This document shows, in pieces, positions 39,390 to 49,001 of a stretch of DNA of 64,000 bases. How positions within the stretch are numbered: the stretch's first letter is position 1; each line of letters begins with the position of its first letter. Position numbers and translations under genes: made by a program. The DNA comes from SAR202 cluster bacterium (GTDB lineage Bacteria; Chloroflexota; Dehalococcoidia; Lucifugimonadales; UBA1123), in assembly GCA_030752795.1 (NCBI GenBank), contig JASMDM010000067.1, forward strand, positions 124,001 through 188,000. Reading direction: 5' to 3'. The notes below the pieces were generated by a model. That model did not search any database, was not told where the DNA came from, and saw nothing but the letters and a program-made list of their open reading frames with translations.

Positions 39390-39511
39390 ATCCTCGGACC
39401 GCATCCACCACCGCCAAACATCTGAATTTCGCGAACGCCCGAACCACAGTCGGACGATAGATCAGTATACCATTCCTGTTCGCTCGACCCACGAAAACGG
39501 GCCGAGGCGCC

Positions 39512-39537
39512 AAAAAAAAAGCCCTCTTACGAGGGCT
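39512..39537 (-). terminator. Rho-independent terminator
   Basis: Minus strand AGCCCTC-GTAA-GAGGGCT followed by a T8-9 tract. Confidence 0.9.
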
Positions 39538-39561
39538 TTAAATTCCGTATTTCGGTGTATG

Positions 39562-39777
39562 TTAACGCACGCGGGGAGTGTGCATTGCGCCGCTCGCAAT
39601 CGGCTCGTTTAGGTAGACGTCACCGTTGCGAATCTTGATGTTGAAGCCGCAATCCGGATTGCTGCAAACCCACGCTTTGTAATGAATCGGCGCGCCTTGG
39701 CTGCCGAAATCGGACAACGGCAGCAATTTGCCTGGTTCACACTTTGTGCACTCGGGCCACCACCCATTACCTTCCAC
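39562..39777 (-). CDS. small zinc-ribbon-like protein (GTG start)
   Basis: VEGNGWWPECTKCEPGKLLPLSDFGSQGAPIHYKAWVCSNPDCGFNIKIRNGDVYLNE; GAGGAGG SD upstream of GTG. Confidence 0.65.
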   Translation of the reverse strand: MEGNGWWPECTKCEPGKLLPLSDFGSQGAPIHYKAWVCSNPDCGFNIKIRNGDVYLNEPIASGAMHTPRVR

Positions 39778-39969
39778 GCCGTCCTCCTCTTGAAAACCTG
39801 CCCTATTTGCGACAATCACAACAAGTATACCATCGTGTCGGGCATTATAACAGGCGCGGAAGCGACGTAGCTGTGAGGGAACCATGATGCATCATTAACG
39901 TAGCTTAACTGCATCTACATGCCGTTTTGCGTGATGAGTCTCGGAGCGTCACCGGGCAACTTTAGAGCG

Positions 39970-40557
39970 TCAATTTCCTCGCAACGACGCGGAAAACAAC
40001 GCGTCGTGAACTGCGCCGCGTTGCGTGAATGTCGTGCGCATTAAACTCGCATGATTGCCATGTATTCGCAGTCCCGCCGGAATCTTCAATCCCGAGAGCA
40101 CCTCTGAGGCGCGGCGCTTGCCCTCGGAAGTTGCATTGTCGCGGACCCGACCCAGCGTCAGGTGAGGTTGGTACGCCCGGTTGTCCGCCTCCAACCCCAG
40201 AGCCACGATTTCGCGCTCGACGGCCTCGTGGAGCCGGCCCAAGGCTTCGAGATCGCCATCGAGCCCGATCCACAGTACGCGCGGCGACCGCCAATTCGGA
40301 AACACGCCCGCCTTTCCGAGTCCCAGATCGAACGGATCCAGGCCGGCGGTCGCTCGGTCTATCGCCTCGGACACCTCGGCCACACGGCCGGCTTCAATGT
40401 CTCCGAGAAACTTCAACGTCAGATGAATGCCGTCCGGCCGCACTGTCCGCACGCCGCGAATGTCCGCTTGACCGATCTGCCGAACCGCCGCGCTGAGCGC
40501 CAGTTTGACCGCATCAGGCATCTGAATCGCGATAAAGGTCTTGAGCTTCTCAGTCAG
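39970..40557 (-). CDS. thpR: RNA 2',3'-cyclic phosphodiesterase (2H family), possible CTG start
   Basis: KTFIAIQMPDAVKLALS; HLTLKFLGD and HLTLGRV (two HxTx motifs); homologous N-terminus extends upstream of ATG 40521. Confidence 0.88.
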   Translation of the reverse strand: MTEKLKTFIAIQMPDAVKLALSAAVRQIGQADIRGVRTVRPDGIHLTLKFLGDIEAGRVAEVSEAIDRATAGLDPFDLGLGKAGVFPNWRSPRVLWIGLDGDLEALGRLHEAVEREIVALGLEADNRAYQPHLTLGRVRDNATSEGKRRASEVLSGLKIPAGLRIHGNHASLMRTTFTQRGAVHDALFSASLRGN

Positions 40558-41097
40558 TGCGCGGGCTCCATCTCATCTCTGAACTTGGCGAGCTCAGTGT
40601 ACCAGCCAATCAGTTCGGCCATCGAATACGCGGCGTTGGCCGGGCTTGGGTTCGGAATCAGAAACACCCGCGACTGCCCGATAAGTCGATCTTGGAGACC
40701 CAGGTCCGGATTCTCATCGACCCCCTCTGCTCGCTTGAGGTAATTGACGTACGCAATCTTCCCGTGGAAGCGCACAATACGGGGAGAACATCGCAACAGG
40801 CGCCGCTTCAATTCCGGCGCCCAGCGCTTGTAGTCCGCCGCGCGAAGATCGGACGACCCGGCAGTCGGACGTTTTACCACGTCGGTGAACCCGATGCCCT
40901 GCTCCAGCGCTCGGGCGTCGGACGTCGGACGTCGCGTCCAGAGGCGGATCGAATATGCCCGCCTGGTTCGCCGCCGTCCAGATTCGATTGCGGGGCGAGG
41001 CGAAGTAGTGACCGACCCTGACCGATTCAAGCCCCGGATTGAGCCCCACGAATACGAGACTCAGGCCCTCGCGCAGATGGTCGGGCAGCGTGTCCAA
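40554..41097 (-). pseudogene. mismatch-specific (G:T/U) DNA glycosylase, Mug/TDG-like, frameshifted by a 7-bp tandem duplication
   Basis: MDTLPDHLREGLSLVFVGLNPGLESVRVGHYFASPRNRIWTAANQAGIFDPPLDATSD / ARALEQGIGFTDVVKRPTAGSSDL...VFLIPNPSPANAAYS in a second frame. Confidence 0.88.
40916..40929. repeat. 7-bp tandem duplication CGTCGGA x2
   Basis: CGTCGGA CGTCGGA CGTCGCG; removal of one copy restores the glycosylase frame. Confidence 0.85.
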
Positions 41098-41100
41098 GAT

Positions 41101-42423
41101 CTACGCCAGGTCTTCCATGACCAACTTCGCGACCTGCCTGCCCATGCGAACGCTGTAGTTGGTCCCCCGGTCCTCGGGGTAGATCTGGGTGGTGTTGGCC
41201 AGGTAAGCGCCTTTGACCGGCGTCCGGTGACCAGGCATGTGATTCGAGTAGTCGACGCCGACGATCGGCTGCGCGTAGTCCACTCGGTGGTGATAACTCG
41301 CCTCGATCCATGATCGGTCGAACGCTGGGTTTACCTTTCGCAAATGGGGCAGGTACGTGTCCAGCAGCTCGTCGTGCTCCATGGAGTACAGCGGATCTTC
41401 GGTCGTCACGTAGTTGGACAGGTACACCACGTGATTTCCGCCGTAGTGCTCCGGGTGGATCAGGTTCGTGTGCTCAATCACGCCCACGAACGGGATCGAG
41501 CGGTCAGCCACGTTCAGCCAGTACACGTCCGACAGCGACCGTTTGAGCACCAGGACGATAAGCACTGCGGACATGTATCGCGCGGCGGACAATCGCGACA
41601 GGTACTCTCCGGACAGATCGGGCAGAATCCTGGGCAGCACCGGTGACGGCGTCGTCGCGATCACGGCGTCGAACGCCTCGAACCGCGGCTCTTCGCCGCC
41701 TATCGACACCTGCATTCCGTTTGCGCGACCGTCCTCGGCGACGATCCTCTCCACCGAAGCGGACGTGTGTATCTCGCCGTCTTTGGCGCGAATGCGATCT
41801 GCGAGCACGTCGAAGACCTCGCCGAAGCTGCCCATCGGATAGCCCAGCATCTCCCGCACCATATTCTTGCCGCGCGACTTCACGCGGGTATTGATCTTGC
41901 CCCACACCCAGGCCATCGACACCTGGTCATAGTTGTCCTCGCCGAACTTGCCTCGCAGCATCGGTCCCCAGAAGACATCGTATGGTTTTCTTCCGCCGTG
42001 CTTGCGCAGCCATTCGTCGGCTGTCACACCCTCGTACTTTCGCCAGTTCTTTTGCCGTTGTAAGTACAGGGTCGTCAGGCCGAGGCCCAGCCGATCGGGC
42101 AAGCTGAGCGGCTTGAACTTCAGCAGGTCTATCGGCGTGACGAAGTTGTAGATCGTCCCGCCGTGAAGCGTGCCGACCGTCGAGTCTATCCAGCGGATTG
42201 TGTCACCCAGGCCGATCTCGATCACCAGGTCCATGATGTCTGTGTCGTGGGTGAACCAGTGATGGTATCCGCGTTCGAGCCGTGTGCCGCCGACGTCGAA
42301 CGTCGAGGCGTGGCCGCCCAGAAACGGAGATCGCTCGAAGACCTGCACGGCGTGACCCTGCTGGGTGAGCTCGTACGCGGCTGCCAGTCCGGTCGCCCCA
42401 GCGCCGACTATCCCGACCCTCAT
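41101..42423 (-). CDS. FAD-dependent amine oxidase/phytoene-desaturase-like oxidoreductase
   Basis: MRVGIVGAGATGLAAAYELTQQGHAVQVFERSPFLGGHAST dinucleotide-binding motif; C-terminal MPGHRTPVKGAYLANTTQIYPEDRGTNYSVRMG. Confidence 0.92.
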   Translation of the reverse strand: MRVGIVGAGATGLAAAYELTQQGHAVQVFERSPFLGGHASTFDVGGTRLERGYHHWFTHDTDIMDLVIEIGLGDTIRWIDSTVGTLHGGTIYNFVTPIDLLKFKPLSLPDRLGLGLTTLYLQRQKNWRKYEGVTADEWLRKHGGRKPYDVFWGPMLRGKFGEDNYDQVSMAWVWGKINTRVKSRGKNMVREMLGYPMGSFGEVFDVLADRIRAKDGEIHTSASVERIVAEDGRANGMQVSIGGEEPRFEAFDAVIATTPSPVLPRILPDLSGEYLSRLSAARYMSAVLIVLVLKRSLSDVYWLNVADRSIPFVGVIEHTNLIHPEHYGGNHVVYLSNYVTTEDPLYSMEHDELLDTYLPHLRKVNPAFDRSWIEASYHHRVDYAQPIVGVDYSNHMPGHRTPVKGAYLANTTQIYPEDRGTNYSVRMGRQVAKLVMEDLA

Positions 42424-42441
42424 GACGCCGCCCGCATTCGC

Positions 42442-43587
42442 TTAGGCATCGACCGCAGCCTCGGTCGTACCCGTGGACACCGGTTCGTCTTCCTGTCCGC
42501 GGCTCGAGAGCCGGCCCAACGAGATGTTGCCGGCCCAGAGGAAGATCTGGCCGAGGATGATCATCGGCAACAGGATCACGGCGTGGAGCACGATCGCGTA
42601 GCCCGCGGCGACCGATCGGTCCACGGCGGCGAGCGGTCCGAGCACGAGCGTCTCGCGTGTGATGATCTCGAACAACCCCAGACCGCCAGGCGCGGCGGGC
42701 ACGGAGCTGCCGATGTTGGTGACGGCGGTGACGAGCACCATGGTGACGCCCATGTCCCACACGCTGCCGAAGACATGGTTCAAGTCGAATGGGTACGCCA
42801 TCAGGAAGAACACGCCAGCCTCGAACAGCCAGATCGGAATCGACATCACGAACAACAGCGCCAGCATCTGCGGACTTCGCAGCGGCGCGAGCCCTTCGAG
42901 GAACAGCGCTACAACATTGGCGAATCCTTCCCGCACCCGGGGCGGCGCCGGCGAAACCAGCCGGTTCATCAGCGCCTGCGTCCGCGCCGGGGCCGTCGCG
43001 AACAGCACCAGTGTCCCGAACGCTCCGAGGAACGGCAGGCTTCCCGCCGCGACGAGTATGCCCGCCGGTATTCCCGATTGATCGGCGAACGAACGCGTGA
43101 GCCCGGTGAGCGGGACGAACGCCGCGATCACGGCGATGAACGCGAGCAAGATCAGCGCATCGAACACACGCTCGATCGCGATCGTAACCAAAGCCGACGC
43201 CTTGCTGATCCCTTCGCGCTCGCTGACGTAGAAGCTGCGAACCAGCTCGCCGAGTCGCATCGGCAGCAGGTTGTTGGACATGTACCCAACGACAACCACC
43301 GGGAACAACCTGCGGGTTCCCACCGGTTTCATATGGCGCATCAACACGCTCCACCGCATTGTCCGAAACCACGTCGACCCGAGGTACAAAACAGCGGCGG
43401 GGATCACGTACCAGTAGTTGGCATCGGCCAGGGCGTCCAGCATGTCTCGAACACCGGCTGTGCGCACGAACAACACCAGCAGCGCCGCGCAGATGCCGAT
43501 CCCGATATAGAATTTGAGCGATCCCGCCAATATCAAACCTCTGCACCACATTAGCACAGCGGCATCGCACTCGACACGTGCTCCCAA
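42442..43587 (-). CDS. flippase-like domain / lysylphosphatidylglycerol synthase TM region (UPF0104) protein
   Basis: YVIPAAVLYLGSTWFRTMRWSVLMRHMKPVGTRRLFPVVVVGYMSNNLLPMRLGELVRSFYVSEREGISKASALVTIAIERVFD; SSVPAAPGGLGLFE; start uncertain. Confidence 0.92.
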   Translation of the reverse strand: MGARVECDAAVLMWCRGLILAGSLKFYIGIGICAALLVLFVRTAGVRDMLDALADANYWYVIPAAVLYLGSTWFRTMRWSVLMRHMKPVGTRRLFPVVVVGYMSNNLLPMRLGELVRSFYVSEREGISKASALVTIAIERVFDALILLAFIAVIAAFVPLTGLTRSFADQSGIPAGILVAAGSLPFLGAFGTLVLFATAPARTQALMNRLVSPAPPRVREGFANVVALFLEGLAPLRSPQMLALLFVMSIPIWLFEAGVFFLMAYPFDLNHVFGSVWDMGVTMVLVTAVTNIGSSVPAAPGGLGLFEIITRETLVLGPLAAVDRSVAAGYAIVLHAVILLPMIILGQIFLWAGNISLGRLSSRGQEDEPVSTGTTEAAVDA

Positions 43588-43756
43588 TGCGTTCGACGAG
43601 AACGCTCGCCCGGCTCAATTCGTGGCCCCGCCGAACTCTGCCTGGAGCTCCGGACTACAGTGTCGTCAGTGTTAGACTTCAGGCGTCAGGCGGTCGTGTT
43701 CCGAGCGGCGCCTGCAGTCAGAATCGGCAAGAATGTTGGTCACCGGAGGACAGCTC

Positions 43757-44227
43757 ATGAACTGGGCGGATTTCAAGCGCGAAGCCCCTGAACTCGCGGC
43801 GTTCGGCGAGGAGCGGTTCGATCCGACTGGCCTCATCCTTCTAGACACGCTGCGAAAATCGGGTTGGCCTCGCATCACCCCCGTCGAGCCGTTGATCGCC
43901 TTCGGCGACCTGTGGCTTAGGATGATGTGGCAATCACGGAAAGCCCTCGACCTGCTGCGCGACTCACGATGCACCGTTCACAGCACGGTCTCGAACCGCG
44001 ACGGAACCGAAGGCGAGTTCAAGCTCTACGGCCGAGCGATCGAAACCCGTGACCTCGATACTCGACGGCGATACGGCGAAGCGTTGCTCGAAAAGATCGG
44101 TTGGGAACCGGAGGAACCCGAGGTCCACCTGTTCCACATCGACATCGAAAGCGCGGCTTCCGTGTTGATTCAGAACGAAGAGATGGCCCACATGGTTTGG
44201 GATACGAAAAACTCTACGGCGTCGTGA
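43757..44227 (+). CDS. pyridoxamine 5'-phosphate oxidase family protein
   Basis: MNWADFKREAPELAAFGEERFDPTGLILLDTLRKSGWPRITPVEPLIAFGDLWLRMMWQSRKALDLLRDSRC. Confidence 0.85.
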   Translation: MNWADFKREAPELAAFGEERFDPTGLILLDTLRKSGWPRITPVEPLIAFGDLWLRMMWQSRKALDLLRDSRCTVHSTVSNRDGTEGEFKLYGRAIETRDLDTRRRYGEALLEKIGWEPEEPEVHLFHIDIESAASVLIQNEEMAHMVWDTKNSTAS

Positions 44228-46586
44228 AGTTCTGCTCGAAGTCGGCGTCAAAATACACGTACGCGTCCTCGCTCCCGATGCGAGCTTCGACGCCGCTTCG
44301 GTACAGCCAGTAATCCGTCGTGCTCCGCCACGCGTTGCGATCGAGTATGCCTCTCAGAACCTTGACCGGCGTCAGGTTCCGGTACGTGCCTTCGGGGAAC
44401 CACCATCGATGCCTTATCCGTTCGCCTTCCGTGAACGCGTCTCCGAGTCCCGCGTCGGCCGCCTCGCGGTTTTGCGAATGGACGACCACCAACGGCGATG
44501 TCGGAGGAGTGCCGAACGAGTTTTCGTTGTAAGTCGGGAAGTCGGCGTTGTCGCTGTCGCGAAAGTACCAGGCCCACGGCCACGTGAAGCCGGAAGTTTG
44601 GTCTATGTCCGCGGGATTGTCAATTCCGATCCCCGTTTCCTCGATCGTGTCGAGCAACCTCGCAATGTCGGGCGACGTCTGCGTGTAGACGATCATCTCG
44701 ACCGGAATGTCGCTGTTGCGATAGCTGGCGATCCAGCCCGTTCGCACCGTCAGCACAAGCAGCACGCCCGCGACTCCGACCAGGACGGCGGCCCGGAAAT
44801 ACTGCCGTTCGATCCGACGCATGAGCAGCCATCCGGATGCGACCATCGCGACGAGCACCACGATCAGCGCTGCCACGAGCGCCACGTCCGTCAGATCGAC
44901 GCTGCCGGCCTCGTATAAGGCGAGCTGCCATAGCAAGACCATGAATACAGCCACACCAGCGGCCACCAACCAAACTTCGGAGTTGCGCAACCTTCGCCAA
45001 TCGAGCTCACCGAAAACGTCGGCCATGAACTTGCCGACGAGAATGATGAACGGAAGCGTGATGTTAACCAGCAGCCACGGCATTTTCTCGCTCGCGACGG
45101 TGTAGAGGACGAACGTGATTGCCGACCAGTGGACCAGAAACAGGCCGAACCGGTCTCGCTTTCGCAGGTAGTACACCATCGCTGCCGCGCCAATCAGCAA
45201 CGGGAGGAACTCGTACACGGACCCAATGACGATGTAGTAGTACCACGGCTGTCCGCCCCGCCCTTCGCCCTGTTGAACGACCCAGTACCCCAACGATTGC
45301 CAGAGGCCGCTCTGGATGCCGCCCAGGTTGGTGAAAAACGTCGTGTACAGAGGGATCCAGATCGCGTAGAACACCACGGCGCAACGCCACCAGACAGCCC
45401 AGCACCACCTGTAACCGACCGCGATCGACACGCCAAGCAGCGAAACCACGATCAGGAAGGCGAGCACCTGCCCGCCCCCGATTGGCGCGCCTATTGTCAG
45501 GTTTCCTTCACCCGCCGCCAACACGAGTCCGGTCCAGCTCAGGAGCGGAGTATCTTGGAACAGGCTGACAAACGCCGACCATTGCGGCAAAGTCAGGGTG
45601 ATCATAACGGCGAGGAACGCCGCGGGCCGCGAGAGCTTCGACAGGTCGACTCCGTCCGCGTATGCGCCCCACAACGCCCGGATCACGCGCCCGATGGCCA
45701 CCGGCGGCGAAGCGCCTTCGATCTCGATCGGTTTTAGGGAGCGCTCGATAACAGGCAGCGCGACCCGCATCGCGAGGTATAAACCCAGCATGGCCATCAC
45801 CAGGTAAGCGGTCTCTTTGGTGGTCAGAGCCAGCGCCAGGAGCCCAGCGGAGAAGTACAAGTATCGGGGGCGCCCTTCGTCAAGATAGCGCCACATCGAG
45901 ATCACCAGGCCGAGAGTCCACACAGCCATCAGGATGTCGTTGCGGGCGAACCTGCTGAAGTATAAGATCGCGGGCGAAGCCGTGAGGAGCCCTGCGACCA
46001 TCAGCGCACCAAACCGCCCGAGGTGGCGCCTGAACAGGAACGGCATTGCGATCAGCAGCGTCCCGGCGAAGGCGTACAGCAGCCGCGCGGTGAGATCGCT
46101 GTCGCCCAGTGCCAGGAAGATAGCCGCGTTAGCCTCGAATTGGAAAGGGCCGTGCATCATGGGGCTGTGTTCGTAGCCACGGCCGTCGAACAGGTTCCAC
46201 GAGTACAGCGCGTGCAGGCTCTCGTCGTGGTGCATCGCTCTTGCGCCGAGGTCCCACAGTCTCATGGCCAGCGCGGTCACGAGCAGTGCGGCGTACCCGA
46301 CGAGCTCCCACCATCGGGCTTCGGGACTCGCGAATTCGTCGTCCGAGCCGTTGCGGAACAGTGCGCGCTTTGCGCGATCCAGCATTCCCAACGGCGGGCT
46401 TTCGGATGCCTGAACCTCCGGCGTCACGACAGCGTCGCCGGTTGCCGATGGACCTTCCAAATCTATGTACGCTCTACTTTCGTATCTTGAATATGCTGAC
46501 GTCGCCCTGGTGGAACACCGAATCCATGAACTCGGGGAACTTCTCCATCCCGGATTCGCCGTACTTCGTTCGTTCGCGCCCGCCAA
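44214..46586 (-). CDS. TIGR03663 family / Agl23-like multi-TM glycosyltransferase-like protein
   Basis: LRLWDLGARAMHHDESLHALYSWNLFDGRGYEHSPMMHGPFQFEANAAIFLALGDSDLTARLLYAFAG; likely start MLDRAKRALF (internal). Confidence 0.9.
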   Translation of the reverse strand: MAGANERSTANPGWRSSPSSWIRCSTRATSAYSRYESRAYIDLEGPSATGDAVVTPEVQASESPPLGMLDRAKRALFRNGSDDEFASPEARWWELVGYAALLVTALAMRLWDLGARAMHHDESLHALYSWNLFDGRGYEHSPMMHGPFQFEANAAIFLALGDSDLTARLLYAFAGTLLIAMPFLFRRHLGRFGALMVAGLLTASPAILYFSRFARNDILMAVWTLGLVISMWRYLDEGRPRYLYFSAGLLALALTTKETAYLVMAMLGLYLAMRVALPVIERSLKPIEIEGASPPVAIGRVIRALWGAYADGVDLSKLSRPAAFLAVMITLTLPQWSAFVSLFQDTPLLSWTGLVLAAGEGNLTIGAPIGGGQVLAFLIVVSLLGVSIAVGYRWCWAVWWRCAVVFYAIWIPLYTTFFTNLGGIQSGLWQSLGYWVVQQGEGRGGQPWYYYIVIGSVYEFLPLLIGAAAMVYYLRKRDRFGLFLVHWSAITFVLYTVASEKMPWLLVNITLPFIILVGKFMADVFGELDWRRLRNSEVWLVAAGVAVFMVLLWQLALYEAGSVDLTDVALVAALIVVLVAMVASGWLLMRRIERQYFRAAVLVGVAGVLLVLTVRTGWIASYRNSDIPVEMIVYTQTSPDIARLLDTIEETGIGIDNPADIDQTSGFTWPWAWYFRDSDNADFPTYNENSFGTPPTSPLVVVHSQNREAADAGLGDAFTEGERIRHRWWFPEGTYRNLTPVKVLRGILDRNAWRSTTDYWLYRSGVEARIGSEDAYVYFDADFEQNFTTP

Positions 46587-48870
46587 TGTACACGTAATCT
46601 ACGTCGTACTTGGCCAACAGGTTCTCAGCCTCTTCCGGGTCCATCGTCTCGTAGATCCGCGCCACGTCGCCTTCGCGACCATCGAGAACCTCGTGTGATC
46701 CGCGCCACTGAATCTCGTGGCCCGGCCAATTGATCACGGTGGGCACGCCCGTGCTGCGCGAGATGAGACCCGAATCGAACCACTCTCCGACCGCCTCGAG
46801 AATCGCGGCGTCTCGTTCGATTTCGTCCATGACGAAGAAGATCGCGGCATACTCGGCTTTCGACGTCCGTTCGACGAACGCCAAGCCGTCGAGAGTGGTG
46901 TCCCGGTCAGGGAACCCGGACTTGCTCGCGGCGGCCGCGGCCGTGTAATAGAGCGACCCAACCAGTAAGATGACGACCCCCGCGGCCCACACGGTAGCGC
47001 TCGCACGTTTCCACGCCCGCAGGACCCGCCGAACGACCAGCCAGTAGTATATGGCGAAGCCAGAAGCTGCGGCAAGAAGAATCCACGCCTGGTAGTACAG
47101 CTTGAACACGGTGTTCATGCGCTCGCTCGGCGGTCCGAAAGAATCGTCGGCATACAGGAGCTCGGCGCCCATGATCAACCCGAGGCCGACCGTCGCCACC
47201 ATCAGGGCGAACGAAAGGCCGTTGACGCCACGAGCCCGAGCAAACGATATCGCCGACCACGTGCTCAACACGATGAGCGTCAGGAACGGGAGTATGTGCA
47301 CCAACCGAGCGGCCGGCCCTTCATCGGTGTCGAGGGATTGAGATCTCACGAGTACCCACACCGCATACGGCAGAAACCCGATCGCCAGCGAATACAAGCC
47401 GACCCTGCGCCAATCAGACGCCAGCCTCGTCCTCCAGAACGACACGACGATAAACGGTCCCACAATCGCCAGCGGCAGACCCCACATCAGAAACAGATGC
47501 GGATAACGCGTGGTCGTCGCAACCGCCCCGATCCCTTCGACGGAAGCGGCGAATGTGGTGTAGTAAGGAACGAACAGCAGCACCGCCAACCCGAAGACGG
47601 GCAGCGCCTGTTCCTTCAGCGTTCGCAATATCGGCATAATCCCGCCGTCGGAAGTCGCATAAGCCTTCAGTGCGATCGCGCCGAGAAACAGGATTGCGTA
47701 CGTCGGCAGGTCCCACATGTTCGTGAAAGCCAGGCCGCCCAGAGACAACCCCATCGAGCCAACAAGCGCGTACGTGTGGGGTTGCCGCCAGTCGAGATGC
47801 GGAGTGCCCGTTCGAAATAGGTTCCACGTGAAGCCCACGAAAAGTAGTGCAAACGGAATCGCAGACACGTGGGGATGCAGGTCCCCGAGAATGAAGCTGA
47901 AGAACGGGAACTCCTGGATCGTGTAATCGATCCCGTTCCCCAGATCGAACGTGTTGATTACTCGGGTCGCCCGGAACCACCACCAGAAGTCGTTCGGGGT
48001 CCAACTGTCGGTCGGCGTCTCGGCGGGTCCGTCGAGCCCGTCGATCGCGATCCAATCGTAGAATCCCTGTCCGCCTATCGCGTTGGCTTTCCAGAACTCC
48101 AACACGCCCTCGAGGTTGCCGACAACACCCAGCACGATGCCGGCCGCGACCCCGGCGATCACGGCGTGCGCCCACCTGCGCGACTCCGATCGCACCATCG
48201 CCGCGACGAGTCCGAACAGCCCCATCGCGGCCAGCGCCGGGATAAGCGCTAGCGACAAGTTGTACGAGTAGTTCGTCGGCACATTCGCGAGCTCGGTGAC
48301 CGCGCCCATCATCCAATAGCCGAAGTAGTAGTAGCTGATCGACTCGCCGCGCAGCCATGGGTCTTCGGGCTGACCCGTGGTCGCTAGGACGGACGCGTTG
48401 AGGAACGCGTGGTCCATCGGCTGCTCGGTGTGGTCGATGGCGGGGTCATACGCTCGAAAGACCGTCCAGGCGACGAAGAAGACGAGGAAGATCGCCTCGG
48501 CCGCGATCAACGCCCGTCGTTCGAGGACGATGAACGCTTTTAGCCCGACGCGCTCACGCCACGCGATCCAACCTCCGAGAGATGCCATCGCGACGAAGAT
48601 CACGATGAGCGACACTCGCACGCTGGGCACGATGCCTAAGGCGCCCAGTATCCAGGATAAGTAGCCGACGATCAGGATGCCGAGCGGTTTGCTGAAACTG
48701 AAGCCCCGATCGGGCATCCGTTGAAACAGGTAATAGGCCAGCGGAAACGCCGCCAACCCAAGGGCTTCGACCGTTATCAACCATGACAGGACGTGGAGCA
48801 CCGCCAAATTATACACGCAAGGGAATCGCGTCACGTGTGAACGGAACCTTGCACGAGACTTGTCGCCCAC
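46474..48870 (-). CDS. DUF2298 (YYY-type, TIGR03662-like) multi-TM protein
   Basis: DRGFSFSKPLGILIVGYLSWILGALGI; DHTEQPMDHAFLNASVLATTGQPEDPWLRGESISYYYFGYWMMGAVTELANVPTNYSYNLSLALIPAL; EFPFFSFILGDLHPHVSAIPFALLF. Confidence 0.92.
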   Translation of the reverse strand: MGDKSRARFRSHVTRFPCVYNLAVLHVLSWLITVEALGLAAFPLAYYLFQRMPDRGFSFSKPLGILIVGYLSWILGALGIVPSVRVSLIVIFVAMASLGGWIAWRERVGLKAFIVLERRALIAAEAIFLVFFVAWTVFRAYDPAIDHTEQPMDHAFLNASVLATTGQPEDPWLRGESISYYYFGYWMMGAVTELANVPTNYSYNLSLALIPALAAMGLFGLVAAMVRSESRRWAHAVIAGVAAGIVLGVVGNLEGVLEFWKANAIGGQGFYDWIAIDGLDGPAETPTDSWTPNDFWWWFRATRVINTFDLGNGIDYTIQEFPFFSFILGDLHPHVSAIPFALLFVGFTWNLFRTGTPHLDWRQPHTYALVGSMGLSLGGLAFTNMWDLPTYAILFLGAIALKAYATSDGGIMPILRTLKEQALPVFGLAVLLFVPYYTTFAASVEGIGAVATTTRYPHLFLMWGLPLAIVGPFIVVSFWRTRLASDWRRVGLYSLAIGFLPYAVWVLVRSQSLDTDEGPAARLVHILPFLTLIVLSTWSAISFARARGVNGLSFALMVATVGLGLIMGAELLYADDSFGPPSERMNTVFKLYYQAWILLAAASGFAIYYWLVVRRVLRAWKRASATVWAAGVVILLVGSLYYTAAAAASKSGFPDRDTTLDGLAFVERTSKAEYAAIFFVMDEIERDAAILEAVGEWFDSGLISRSTGVPTVINWPGHEIQWRGSHEVLDGREGDVARIYETMDPEEAENLLAKYDVDYVYIGGRERTKYGESGMEKFPEFMDSVFHQGDVSIFKIRK

Positions 48871-49001
48871 TTCGCCTCGTGCTAACCTCTAGCCCTGATT
48901 CGAACCCACTCGCAATTGCCTTCTAGAACCATCGCGGAGATCGGTTCCTGTAGCGATCTCGAAGCGGACACCAACGGTTATCGAACCCCGGAGGAGACGC
49001 C

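Noticed and set aside
42163-43554. 463-aa plus-strand ORF and 471-aa minus-strand ORF (42203-43618) over the FAD oxidoreductase and flippase genes
   Set aside because: Shadow ORFs of GC-rich genes; sequences are Arg/His/Gln-rich and cross gene boundaries, while recognised proteins occupy other frames.
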